Assembly (NCBI RefSeq): GCF_014633365.1
Contig: NC_068341.1
Span: forward strand, 22,984,339-23,048,338
Source: Diospyros lotus
Lineage: Eukaryota > Streptophyta > Magnoliopsida > Ericales > Ebenaceae
Length of the DNA: 64,000 nucleotides
Direction: 5' to 3'
The position numbers and the translations under genes were made by a program. Below, piece after piece: positions 23,421 to 36,401 of this stretch (the first letter of the stretch is position 1; the number at the start of each line of letters is the position of its first letter). The notes beneath the pieces are model-generated. The model did no database searches. It was given only the letters and a program-made list of their open reading frames with translations, and was not told the origin of the DNA.

Positions 23421-23813
23421 TTCTCTATTAAAATAACCCTTATTACTATGTACCAAAAATATAATCACCAAGTAACTATTTTTTAATAAATAATTATAAA
23501 TTTTAAAATAATAACATTCATGTAGGTAATGATTGTTAGTTAAAAAAATAATTTAACTACTTTTTTCAAGACTTTCCAAAAAATGTTTTAAAAATATTCC
23601 AATAATAACTCTTTCACTTTAACTAAAAGAGTGCCACAATTTTAAACCTCTAAATCATTCCCAAACTCTCTGTTGCAAAAAATATGTATATATATATATT
23701 ATTTAAGTCTTAGTGATTTGAATATATTACGTGCATAATGCACCCAACATAAGTTTTTTTTTTTTATGTAAAGACCCCTAAATACAATAATAAATTTATT
23801 TATCATGGGAGAG

Positions 23814-24142
23814 TGTCTCAATCAAACTTTACAAATGACTTACAAGGAAGAAATCAGTTAGGGGCGTGGGTGACCTTGCACAGGCCTTTGATACTTAAAT
23901 CAGTATTTGGTTTGAAAGTAGAATGTAGAAAAAGTATAACTGTAGTCAGTGTAGAGTTATGAGAATATCTCAATCGAACAAGGGGTTTTCCTTTTTACAA
24001 GAGTATATTAGAAAACCATATTTTTCGATGAGTATATCGGATGCCCTTTCAGATTTGATTCATTATTCATGATCTTGCTTGAGTAATATATGGATATTAG
24101 TTTTCTCGAAAGAGTCTATCGTATTGTCTGGAGAGAAACTTT
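23814..24142 (-). repeat. Old LTR-like sequence, left part
   Basis: GGGGCGTGGGTGACCTTGCACAGGCC and following text resemble the untranslated part of a plant Ty3 LTR. It seems to continue on the far side of the copia element, at 28743-29027, ending GGCATAACA. Boundaries are guesses; no matching flanking duplication was found. Confidence 0.3.
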
Positions 24143-27100
24143 TGTTGGAAACAAGAGCTTAACTGATAACAATTATTTGAGAAAGTTCAGCATATTATTT
24201 AAAGAGAAGCAAAATAGCTATATAGAATAGCTTTACAAAGTGTAACCATAAAGCAGAAAAACAAGGCCGCTCTTTAAGAAACCCAATTATGTGGTAACAA
24301 AGTAGAGACCAAGTCAAAAGCAACAACCACTTCCTAAACAATAGGAACTTATTGAAACAAGCAGTAACAAATCACCTACAATTTTAACCGTAACCCAACA
24401 ATTCCTCCCTTAAACTAAATGTAGCTTGCAGTCAGTTTATACATGGTTCTGAACAAACACCCAACGTATTTCGCAGCTTCACAAATGCATCCAACTTGAG
24501 AGGTTTTGCCATCACATCTGCAACTTGTTCTTGAGTGCTGCAATGCACCATCTCTACGGTTCCTACCTTTGTAAGCTCACGAAGGAAGTGAAAACGGACA
24601 TCTATATGCTTGCTGCGTCCATGCATTACTAGATTCTTTGCAAGTTTGATGGCTGAGCTATTATCACAATAAACAACTGTAGGTATGTTTTTCTTTTCAC
24701 CAAGCATCTCCAAAATCCTTCTCAACCATACTACCTGACACTGTAGCAATGAATTCTGCCTCTATGGTAGATAAAGTTACAATTGGTTGCTTCTTTGTAG
24801 ACCACGACACTACCCCATAGCTTAATAAGAAAACATAACTTGAAGTGTTTTTCCTGTCATCTTGGTCCCCTGCATAGTCACTGTCCGTGTAAACCAGTAA
24901 CTCTTCATTTCCACCCTTTTTGTAAAACACCCCAAAATTGATTGTTCCTCTTAGATACCTTAGGACTCTCTTTGCTTCCTGCATATGAAGTTTAGTAGAC
25001 TACTCATATACCTGCTAATAAGACTTACCACAAAAATCAAGTCTGGTCGAGTCGCAGTCAAATACATGAGACTTCTTATAACTTGTTTGTACAAGGTGCT
25101 GTCCACTTTTACTCCATCTTCATTTCTGAACAGCTTGCATCCTGAGACAATAGGATTACGAACTAGATTGCTTTTATTCATTCCAAATCTCTCCAAGACC
25201 TCTAAAGCATATTTCCTTTGGCTAATGAATATCCCATCAGACCTTTGCATAATTTCTATACTAAGAAAATATCTCATCTTCCCAAGAACAATCATGTCAA
25301 ACTCAAGCATCATTGAACTCTTAAATTCAGCAAACATAGATTCATCATTTCCAGTAAAAATGAGATCATCAACATACAGGCTCACAATTAGAATTTTACC
25401 TTCCTTTGATGTCTTTGTGAACAAGGTGTGTACATAATGACATCTCTCAAAGCCTTCCTTCATGAAGTAAGCTTCTATACGACTATACCCAGCTCGCAGA
25501 GCTTGCTTAAGTCCGTATAGAGCCTTTTTGAGCCTATAAACTTGTTGTTCCTTCCCCTTGTGCACATAACCTTAAGGCTGCTCAACAAACACTTCCTCAT
25601 TTAACTCCCCATGCAAAAATGTTGATTTCACGTCCAGTTGATAAATTGTCCATTATTTTTGAGCTGCAAGTGCTATTACTAGACGAATCGTATCCAACCG
25701 TGCCACAGGTGCAAATACCTCTGAAAAATCTATACCATGTCGTTGCGAATAGTCCTTTTGCTATGAGCCATGCCTTGTATTTGTCTACTTATCTATTTTC
25801 ATTAAGTTTCGTTTTATAAACCCACTTCACTCCAATTTTCTTACCTCAGCAAGTAGTTCCTTCAACTCCTAAGTATCATTCTTTTCTACTGCCTTGATTT
25901 CTAAATCCATTGCTTTTCTCCATTTTTACCGCTTCTTTGAATTTGATTGGATTAGCCGCTGCAAACATGACAAAATAAGCCACGCCATCATCATCTTCAG
26001 AGAGACCTTCCCCTATTTCATAATCTTCCATCCAGACTGGTGGTCTTCTATTTCTTCCTCTATTTGAATATGAGAATTTTCTTCAACTAGTTCTCCCTTC
26101 TATGTTATTTTTTAAGTCAGGAGCACCTTCTTCTTTGTTTGCAGCAACGTCTTCTCCTCCATCTTTAGTAGCACCTATGACTACTTCTTTTTCATTGTCT
26201 CCCCATTCCAGATCAGCTATAATTGTCTCCTTATGTTTCTTGTCCCAATCCCAACTTTTCTCCTCTTCAAACACAACATCCTAGCTTATCAGTATTTTTC
26301 GAGAAACTGGATCACACAATCTGTACGCTTTAGATTCCTTACTGACTCCAAGCAAGACACAACTTATGCTTTTATCATCCAACTTTGTTCTTTTGCTATC
26401 AGGTATATGCACATGAGAGATGCACCCAAAAACCATGAAATACTCCATCGACGGTTTAATTCCACTCCAGGCTTCTTCTGGAGTTTGATTCCTGACAGCA
26501 AAAGTTGGGCTTCGATTCAACACATGTATAGTCCAGTTAACTGCTTCTGGCCAGAATGTTTTGGGAATTTTCTTTTTCGAGAGCATGCTTCGAACCATGT
26601 TCATGAAAGTTCTATTCCTTCTCTCTGCAACTCCATTCTAGTTGTGGAGTATATGCTGCCGTCAATTGTCTCCGTTTTCCATTTTCATCACAACAGTTGT
26701 TAAACTCTTGTGATGTAAACTCGCCACCTCGATCTGTTCGGAGACCTCTGATGCTTGAACCTGTTTCCTTTTCTACACGCCTTTTATAATTTTTGAAAAC
26801 AGTAAAAGCTTCTGATTTTTCTACTAGAAAATAAATCCCTATCTTGCCACTGTAATCATCAATAAAACTGACCAGGTACCTTTTCTTACCATTAGATATT
26901 GGCGTGATCGGTCCACAAATGTCTGCATGAATGAGTTGAAGTATTTGAGAGGCCTCCCATGTGCTCATCTTGGAAAGGAATCCCCATGTTGCTTGCCCAC
27001 CAGACAATCTTTGCATACTTTGGAAGGAGTCTTGAGTTGAGGCAAGCCTTTCACCATTTGCTTAGGTTGGAGAGTTCCCAAACCTTGGAAATTCAAATGG

Positions 27101-28742
27101 CCATACCTACAATGCAAAAGATACGTTTGATCCTCTGTGATCGTATTGAAGCATGCAAGTTGTCCTGGCTGAGAAACAGCAAGTAACACAAAGATCCTGT
27201 TAGAAGCCATTCCAAACTCCATAAGCAAGCCTCTTTCAAGATAAAAGATTTTGCACTTTCCATGTTGAAATACAATAGTAAGTCCCTTCTATTGAAGTTG
27301 TCCGATGCTTAACAAGTTATTCTTCAGCTCTGGTACATAAAACACTCCAGTAATGATTTGAACAACCCCATTCACTTCCAGCCTTACATTGCCTTTTCCA
27401 TGCACTGCCATGCTTGAGTTGTTTCCAAGCTTGACTGTTTCTCTGAAGCTTGCATCCAAATTCAAGAAATAATCCTTTTTCCCGCACATATGATTACTGC
27501 ACCTCGAGTCAAGATACCACAAATCTTTCCTGTTCTTTTTCTTATCATCCACATATGCCATCAACAACACCTCTTCGTCAACTTCAGCAAAATTCGCTTT
27601 TTTTTTCTTTACTTGGGCATTCATATTGAAAATGCCCTAGTTTATGGCAATGATAACATTCCACGGTGGACTTGTCAAGACTCAAGACTCCTGCCTCTCC
27701 CACGACCTCTGCCTCTGAAATTGCCAGATCCACGACTTCTTCGACCAGAATTCTCATCATACGTTACCTTCAAGGCCTATTCTTCTATGACATGATCATT
27801 CATACGTTGTTCATGCACGAGTAAACTACTCTACAACATGTCAATGGACATGGAGTCTAGATCATTTGACTCCTCAATAGAGCAAACAACATAATCAAAT
27901 TTAGAAGTCATCGACCTCAAAATCTTTTCAATAACTAACACGTCTGCCATCTTTTCACCATGTATTCTCATTTTGTTGGCAATGGTGGGAGTCCTAGCGA
28001 AATATTCATTCACAGATTCTCCTGCCTTCATGTGAAAAACCTCAAACTCTTTTCGAAGAGCTTGCAATTGTGCTCGCTTGACTCGTGTTGTGCCTTGATA
28101 CTTTTCTTTCAACAAATCCTAGATACTCTTTGTAGTATCCTTGTTTAGAATTGTCTCCAGAATTGACTGATCAGTTGCTTGGAACAAATAGTTCTTGACT
28201 TTCAAGTCTTTCAGCTTTTGATCTTCAATAACTTTCCTCTGACCTTCTGTGAGATCTTTTTCTTTTCCTTCTGCTACTGCAAGAATTCCATTCTCCACCA
28301 GACCCCAATATTCCTTTGACAACAAAAATTTTTCCATGAGCATAGACTATAATGATCATAGTGCCCATCAAACTTAGGAATTGCTGGCTGCACGAAGCTA
28401 TTCTCTGACGTCATACTCATCCCTAAAAGACTGTTGCTTCTCTCGATCTCAAACAAGCTCTCTAGAAAGAAGCTTTGATACCAATTGTTGGAAACAAGAG
28501 CTTAACTGATAACAATTATTTGAGAAAGTTCAGCATATTATTCAAAGATAAGCAAAATAGCTATATAGAATAGCTTTACAAAGTGTAACCATAAAGCAGA
28601 AAAACAGGCCACGTTTTAACAAACCCAATTATGTGGTAACAAAGTAGAGATCAAGTCAAAAGCAACAAGCACTTCCTAAACAATAGGAACTTATTGAAAC
28701 AAGCAGTAACAAATCACCTACAATTCTAACCGTAACCCAACA
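24143..28742 (-). mobile_element. Complete Ty1/copia LTR retrotransposon
   Basis: The LTRs 24143-24400 (258 bp) and 28486-28742 (257 bp) begin TGTTGGAAACAAG and end AACCCAACA and differ at only a few positions. The element is flanked by a perfect 5-bp duplication ACTTT (24138-24142 and 28743-28747). On the minus strand the 5' LTR is followed by a primer-binding TGGTATCAAAGC (about 28472-28483). Gag, protease, integrase, reverse transcriptase and RNase H are present in copia order. Stops and shifts in several places make this copy non-autonomous. It lies in intergenic DNA between SECA2 and ACO5, inside an older LTR-like sequence. Confidence 0.95.
24432..28456 (-). pseudogene. Copia gag-pol polyprotein, interrupted
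   Basis: Minus-strand order: gag from about 28456 (VQPAIPKFDGHYDHY), with a frame change near 28345; a zinc knuckle (CYHCHKLGHFQYEC) near 27615-27656; protease with YLDSRCSNHMCG near 27520-27485, where the usual catalytic D-S/T-G triad reads D-S-R; the integrase zinc region (LLHCRYGHLNFQGL) near 27110; integrase core with LIHADICGPI near 26935 and LRTDRGGEF near 26735; a reverse transcriptase start (YRLKKALYGLKQ) near 25540 and SLYVDDLIFTG near 25380-25345; RNase H with TLSTIEAEF near 24765 and VYCDNSSAIKLA near 24675. In-frame stops lie between the blocks. Confidence 0.9.
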
Positions 28743-31700
28743 ACTTTTGGATTTAAATGACCCACGAGAGTCTCCCAAACATAGATCTTTTTGTTGCCAA
28801 GTAACCCATGAGTTCTCTAGGTCTCTCGAAGACATCAAAAGAGGTTACTCGGTCTCTCGATCTAAAGTCATTCAGTCTCTCGCTCTAGTCTCTTGGTATG
28901 TGTCGTCTCTTGGTATGTGGCCAAACGGGCCTTTCAATCTAAAGTTAGATCAACCTCTTGATTTGAGGTCACTTTGGTCAATTGATAGGCCTTTGAGCCT
29001 TTTCTTGGCCCATCCTTTGGCATAACAATGACATTTTGGAAATATCAATTTAACTTTTTTTTTTTGTATGAATTACGTTTTAAAAATGTAATTACACATT
29101 TAGACATTATCATTTGTAGGTGTTTGCCATTAAACAAAATTTGTATTATCCATAGAAAAAATTTGTCATATCATCTTGAATTTTAAAATTCAACAAGAAT
29201 CATAATTGTCTTAATTGAACAACTTACACACTGGAAACGCCTCTTTTATAAACTTGTGAAATCACAAAAAATAAATAAATAATAAATAGTTGATAGAGTA
29301 CTAATACGGAAATCATCCTCGAGGTTGGAAATGGGTTATTGTGGCTATCTTATCATGTCATGAGAATTATTATAAAAGATTAATGTATTGTACAAATTTT
29401 TGGGTATGATTATATGGAGGAGTAATCTGCTGCTCACGTCGATTATTAGTCACTTGTAGAAAGTAATTAGAAAAATATAATTAGTTGAAAAAATTACCTT
29501 TCTATTATTACTCTTTCTTTCCTTTTCTCCATAGATAAATACAGTCAATTAAATAACTAAACACGCATGCTCCCATTGCTTCTCTTACTAAGTCAATTTC
29601 AATAGAAATCTTCCTTTTTTTTTTATTTGTAATTTTCAAGCAACAACACATCACTTGTGACATTAATATAAGTTATAATTAATTAATTACCTTTAAAATT
29701 CAAGTCATTCACAAAAATATCTAATTTCCAACCGGCCAGTGGTGAGGACAAAGTCACGAGTTGATGTGGCTATTATGGGTTGAAATTTTCTCATTGAGCT
29801 CGTGCAAAATAATTAATAGGGCTGCTCGATCGAGGATCTCCCAAAAAGACTCTACTAGGACGTCTAAGTTAAGAACTTGTAGGGGAAGAAAGAAAAATGG
29901 ATGACAAGAAGAGCGAGATGCCAATGTTTAGATAAGCGAATACTAGTTAGATTTTACCTTTGTTATAGGAGTCCTTATAGAGAGTTGTCTTTAATAATTG
30001 GGCAACACACTTCTACGGAGATGCTTCCTTGGTGGCTAATTTCTTGAAAGGAATTCGAGTTAATTTCCTTGAGTCTGAGATATCCATAATCAGTTGAGAT
30101 GATAATCGCCTATTTAAATTAAATCCCAAATGGGTGGTGCTTTCCATGATTTAAGGTGAGATTGTGGATTTGACAAGCTTTCTCCATGCTTTGAATAGAT
30201 TGCGAAATATCTTTTGATTTTATGGTGAGTGGGTTAGTTAAAGGGGCTCATCCCAATGTGGGAAAGTTCAGCAGTAGATATAGACACATGCAACTTCATT
30301 GGGTTCTTTTGGGTGGCATACAGTTGTGGACGGTTGAGGGATAGGTCTCTTGTTGTTGCGTAAAGTGGGGGATCTTGCCAAGCAAGAGATCCTCAAATGC
30401 CAATGAATTTGTAGCCCTTTTGCTTAATTTGCTCCTCTTTGACCTTGTCCCTAAAAAAAAAAGAAAAGGAAAAAAAGAAGAAAAATCCATCTAAGAGGAG
30501 CTGGTGTGGTTGCCCATGTACATTGTGCTCATTGTTTGTTCTTCTCCTAGGGTTGGCTGTCTATGAATGTTTTTGCATTGCTCTTTATTTTTATTTTACC
30601 CTTGGATTGCTTTGTATGGTATTGTCGTGGTCATGCATCTATGGAGCATTTGGTTTCCTTCAAATGCAAATATGGTTGCTTTACAAATATAATGAGTTCG
30701 TCTAACTTATGATTTTAGTCATTATATATAGTATGAATTTTTAAGGGCATTAAAAATAATTGGTAATATTCACACACTAAAAAACCTAAAAAGATTAAAA
30801 CCCACAACTTCATATTTCTTCTACCCTCCAATACCCATATATATATATATATATTCATATTCATTCACTAGTAACTTCCATCTGAGTTAGCTGCAACAGG
30901 AAAAATTTGAATGTTTTATCTTTTAAAATGAATACATATTGGGGAAAGAAAAAGAGAAGTACCCTCAACATGAAGTGATTGCATTCCCGACCGTTCCCTA
31001 CTTATGATTAATTTATGGTGGAATCATGCAGGGGGTGTAATAATAATAGAGTTGACAACGAAGATTACAAATATTTTTTAAATTAGGGTTTGACTATAGC
31101 TTGGTCTCCAAGGGTTTGTGTTTCTTTAACCCTCAAACCATGCCTACAAATCAGAGGGTATTAACGAACTAGCTAATTCATGATGCAAATGCAAAGACAA
31201 GTCAAAGGTAATGATGGTCAACCTGATGTCGGCAGAGATCTCAACTCCAAGTAAACTAATTAATTAAGCATCCAAATTTCAAGCAGGTCACGTCTGCACT
31301 GCATTTCAAGATGAGATTTTTTGGGTTTTGGGTAATGGCCAACATATGCACTTTAGACTAGCTAGCTAGCTAGTTGTGGTTTAATCGCCTTAATTATCAT
31401 AATAATCGTAATAATAACAATGATGAGGAAAAGGACTAGGATGGGGTATATATGATGTGTATATATATATATATATGCAAAATTAATTGGTTAATTTATT
31501 GTGCAATGGGCAAGCAGTAGCTCGCAAGGAGGCATTGACCTCTGAAAAATTTAATATTAATAAGGTCACCGCCCAACAGGTTAGCCAAGCTGCCACTCTA
31601 TGTCTGTATTTTTATATTTAACCGTACAAGAAGATTAATTATGATACATGATACATCATATAAAGAGTTGACATAATCCGAATATGGCGCCAAGGAAACG
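28743..31700. other. Intergenic DNA upstream of ACO5
   Basis: 28743-29027 may be the rest of an old LTR. A poly-A-rich stretch after TGACCTTGTCCCT (about 30440-30485) could mark the tail of a decayed retroposed sequence, but no coding relic supports it. (TA)n tracts lie at about 30838-30853 and 31458-31476, and a CTAGCTAGCTAGCTAG run at about 31358-31375. No gene is recognised. Confidence 0.5.
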
Positions 31701-31701
31701 G

Positions 31702-31710
31702 CTATAAATA
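31702..31710 (+). promoter_or_regulatory. Putative TATA box of ACO5
   Basis: CTATAAATA lies 103 bp before the ATG at 31813, in a stretch otherwise less AT-rich than its upstream DNA. That spacing would give a 5' UTR of about 70-80 nt, normal for a plant gene. It is predicted from sequence only. Confidence 0.6.
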
Positions 31711-31812
31711 CCCTTCCCAGTTGCCACACCCTCTTCACTGCAGCTGACATTCATTCTAATTAAACCCCACTTTCAATCAAACAAAAACAATCTCTGATCA
31801 TCGATCATTTCA

Positions 31813-33168
<1,356 letters not shown>

Positions 33169-34014
33169 TGTGAATCAACAAGATTGATTGATTGATTCGT
33201 CTTCACCAAGAGGAAGTGATATGTTGTTCATGTTTTCCTTTTATGTTAGGGTATATCAGCCGTTGCTTGTCATTCTCTAGCTAAGGATATACAGAAAGAT
33301 ATTAAGTACGATTGTTCCTGTTAAATATGGTGGCTTTGTTTGTCTTGTATGTAATATTTATTGCCTGTTTGATCTCCTGTGGTTTTATGTAGATTTGCAT
33401 AATATATGGGTAAATTTCCCCCATAACCCTTGCGGGTTTTTCCAAACGTCGTTTATTTTTCGAAATTTTAGATTTTATGGTTTGTAAGGCTCTCCACTTT
33501 TAGTATTTTAGACCCTCATAATTTACTTTTATCTTTTTATAGTCTACATTCTAACATCAACGACAACTCCATTTAGACTGTTTGACTGAAAAGAGAGGTT
33601 GTTTGAAAAAGAATATACTGCAGAAATCCAAAATACCAAAAATAAGGTGAAAAAACAAGAGATGTGTCTGGAAAAGGCCCAAATGACATAGACTTAGTTG
33701 AGTTTACCCTAATGTATTTTCTTCCAATTTTATTTGGTTTCAGAACTTGTAAGCAAATGAATAATTCTTTGAGAAACATATATTATGCACACACTTCAAT
33801 CTTCTGTAAATTTCAGCTGTTTGGAGGGAAAGAAGCCTCCACTCCTACGAGCTTGTACACAAAAGACCCCAAAAACAAAGCTAGAAATCAACACACACAC
33901 AAAGTAGAGCATTCATATACCCATGAGATGATCAAAAGATCAAATCTTCACCTCATTTAAATGGCAGTATACAGTTAGCATCTTAAGTAAATGGAAGGCC
34001 CTAACTACTTTTTC

Positions 34015-34045
<31 letters not shown>

Positions 34046-34201
34046 GGATCCATTTCAGGAAATGAAAAAGATATGTAATATGCCCTTTCACTCTGGATTA
34101 ACCATTAATCATTATTCTTTACAGCTAATAATATATGTACAGTAGTATTAATGTACACAAACCTCAGCAAGAGTGGAGGATATATTTCAGAGTGGGGTAG
34201 T
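33169..34201. other. Convergent intergenic region between ACO5 and NADK2
   Basis: It holds the 3' UTRs of the two tail-to-tail genes. 33405-33570 reads like a decayed dispersed repeat (GGGTAAATTTCCCCCATAACCC). A (TA)n tract lies at about 34016-34036. The ORF at 33664-33960 has no recognised domain. Confidence 0.5.
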
Positions 34202-35025
34202 TCAAAGGGCCTTCTGATCGAGCCTTTCGTTCCAATTCAGGCAGCGAATTAAACTACGAAACCAGTCGCACGTTTGGTCAGACTTGTTAACTGTTGGAAG
34301 CGGATGCTGGCTCATCGATATCCGGACTGAATCGTTTCTCGAGAGTTGTTGCCTTCTCTTCCCGTCGAAGGAGACCCAGGCATTGCTTCTTGCATCCTCT
34401 GGGATCTGATTAGAAACCAAAAAGCATTCAGCAACTCCCAAAATCACCCTAGTCAGTAAACCATAGATGGTCGACGCTAGAAAGTAAGAGAAAATGTTCC
34501 AGCGTCATATTGCCAGAAAATTAAGCCAAAAATTCCATTTACATGGCATCACAGAGAAAATGATGATTGCGATGGTCATGTGAGAAGTCCAAAACAATTG
34601 ATAAAACTCAATTGTGTTCATTATACATACAACTAAAGCATATGTATCAAAAAAATTATAAAACAAATGCATCAAAACATTATTCTTAACGCTCTAATAA
34701 AGGATGCAAGTTGGAATAATAACAGTCAACAAATGTCTTCAAGATAGAGATCAAATTTGGTTCTAATCATTTCCTACCTTGTCTTAATGATCAAAATAAT
34801 TCAAAGAGCAATGAAATTTAAATAGTTCAGGGGCTGGAATTCAGAAAGCAGAAAGCTGAAACAAAAATTTGAGAAACAGTTTTATTTTAGTAGTTAGTAG
34901 CACACAGATACAAATAAATTCACCTTTAATATAAGCCTTGCAGAATCTGGAAGTATAACAGGTCTGAATGAGAGAGAGTGTGGACAGATTGGTGTAAACA
35001 GCATGCACGGAACATTTGGATGAAC
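34202..35025 (-). CDS. NADK2: NAD kinase 2, chloroplastic: last two exons
   Basis: Exons 34924-35025 (34 codons) and 34202-34405 (68 codons with the TGA stop), GT-AG and phase 0. They encode [20 protein letters not shown] and the C-terminus ending [18 protein letters not shown], wording known from plant NADK2. The enzyme phosphorylates NAD to NADP in the chloroplast stroma. These exons carry the end of the NAD kinase catalytic domain ([17 protein letters not shown]). They join in frame to the exon 49823-49897, so the intron between (35026-49822) is 14,797 bp, filled with retroelements. Confidence 0.93.
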
Positions 35026-35581
35026 CTGTATGCAAGATCCATCAAATATCAGATACGTGACACCTTCACTTTAGAAATAAACAGCAACTGTTATTGACAG
35101 GATGACAAAAGAAACTAAGTTTTAAAGTCTGGTTTCAGTATTATTTTGATCTACAGCTGTAGATTCAAATTCAGTTAGGAAGAAGTTGACGCAGTTTCCT
35201 ATCTTTTTTTCGGGAAACAAAGATGATGTGACTCAAGTTATGTATGCAAGTATTGGCAAATAAACTAAAAGCAAGACTACCTCTGAAATCGTTAACTGGA
35301 GAAGTCCTAAGCTTCTACTGGGCTCCAGGTGAAAAGGTCTACCAGAGAATGAGGAAAAATTAATTACTGATTCGGGGGTGGGGAGAAAGAAAGAAAGCTA
35401 CTCCTCCTAGAAGCCAAGAAATACACATTTTCAACTAGGAATGGAGCACCTATTCCTGCCTCCTTTGAAACTGACGCACATGTGCTAGACGAAAAGACCC
35501 AATATGAGGATTTATTCAAAAGCTCGCTGAGGTTTTTTCGTTGACTAGAATGGTGTTGGCCAATAATTTTAAGTCATAAAG

Positions 35582-36401
35582 TGTCACGAGCTGTTGAGGG
35601 CCCATCGCCTAACCCTTAATGAACCAAAGGCGCATCATATCATGACAATAATAACAATAGCCAAAAATTGAAGCATAACAATATTCATTCCAAAAATCAA
35701 CTGAAATAACTGTCTATACAATCCCTACCTATAACAATCAGAGCAAACTGCTAAGAATATCAATACTCACACCCACGAGAATGTGGGACATACCAAACAG
35801 AATGACTAAGCTAATCTGAACTAAATTGGAGTTCGACTTCCTCAAACCATCTATCTTATTGGTTCCATGGGCAAACCTTGACCTAAAAATTTAAAAGAAT
35901 CTACAATGAGTTGAAATTCAGTGAACAAAACAATATTTATCGCAGGACAAGCAATACGCATGAGCTTTCATTCAAGAAATATTCTCATTAAATAAATGCA
36001 AAGAAATTTTTTTATAATAAAGCAAATAAATTATTTTTTAAGAAAATTCTTTCTTTTCCAAATATTTTTTTTTCTTTTTTTGAAATTAATCAAGAAACCA
36101 ATAATTTCAATTCCATAGGAGTACACTAAGCATAACGAATCCATATAATAGTAATTAGTCACATCCGTGCCAAAGTAAATCCACATGTATTGGCCGACAC
36201 ACGTAGTTAGCATTACTCCTGCTAACTTAGATTGTCAAGGTACATCAGGGCTAATAGTTACCGCCATTACCTTGTAACATTCTAACAAAGGTTGTCCCAA
36301 AAGATTTAACATATGCATAATTTCATGTATCAATCAACTGTACTAAAATTCCAATCATAACAAATCAATCATCAAAATTTAACAAATTGATTCATAATAA
36401 A
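35582..36401 (+). repeat. Old LTR-like sequence, left part, split by a copia element
   Basis: It starts TGTCACGAGCTGTTGAGGG and has the wording of a large plant Ty3 LTR. It breaks at the copia insertion (36402-41523, TSD ATAAA) and seems to continue at 41529-42523, where a TATA-like CCATAAATAGG (about 42301) and GGAGTGTTTGTGCG resemble the transcribed part of such LTRs, ending near AACGACA. Neither a clean flanking duplication nor a second LTR was found, so a solo LTR of about 1.8 kb is an inference. Confidence 0.4.

Noticed and set aside
30440..30485. Processed pseudogene or L1 tail at an A-rich stretch
   Set aside because: No upstream coding relic or flanking duplication supports retroposition.
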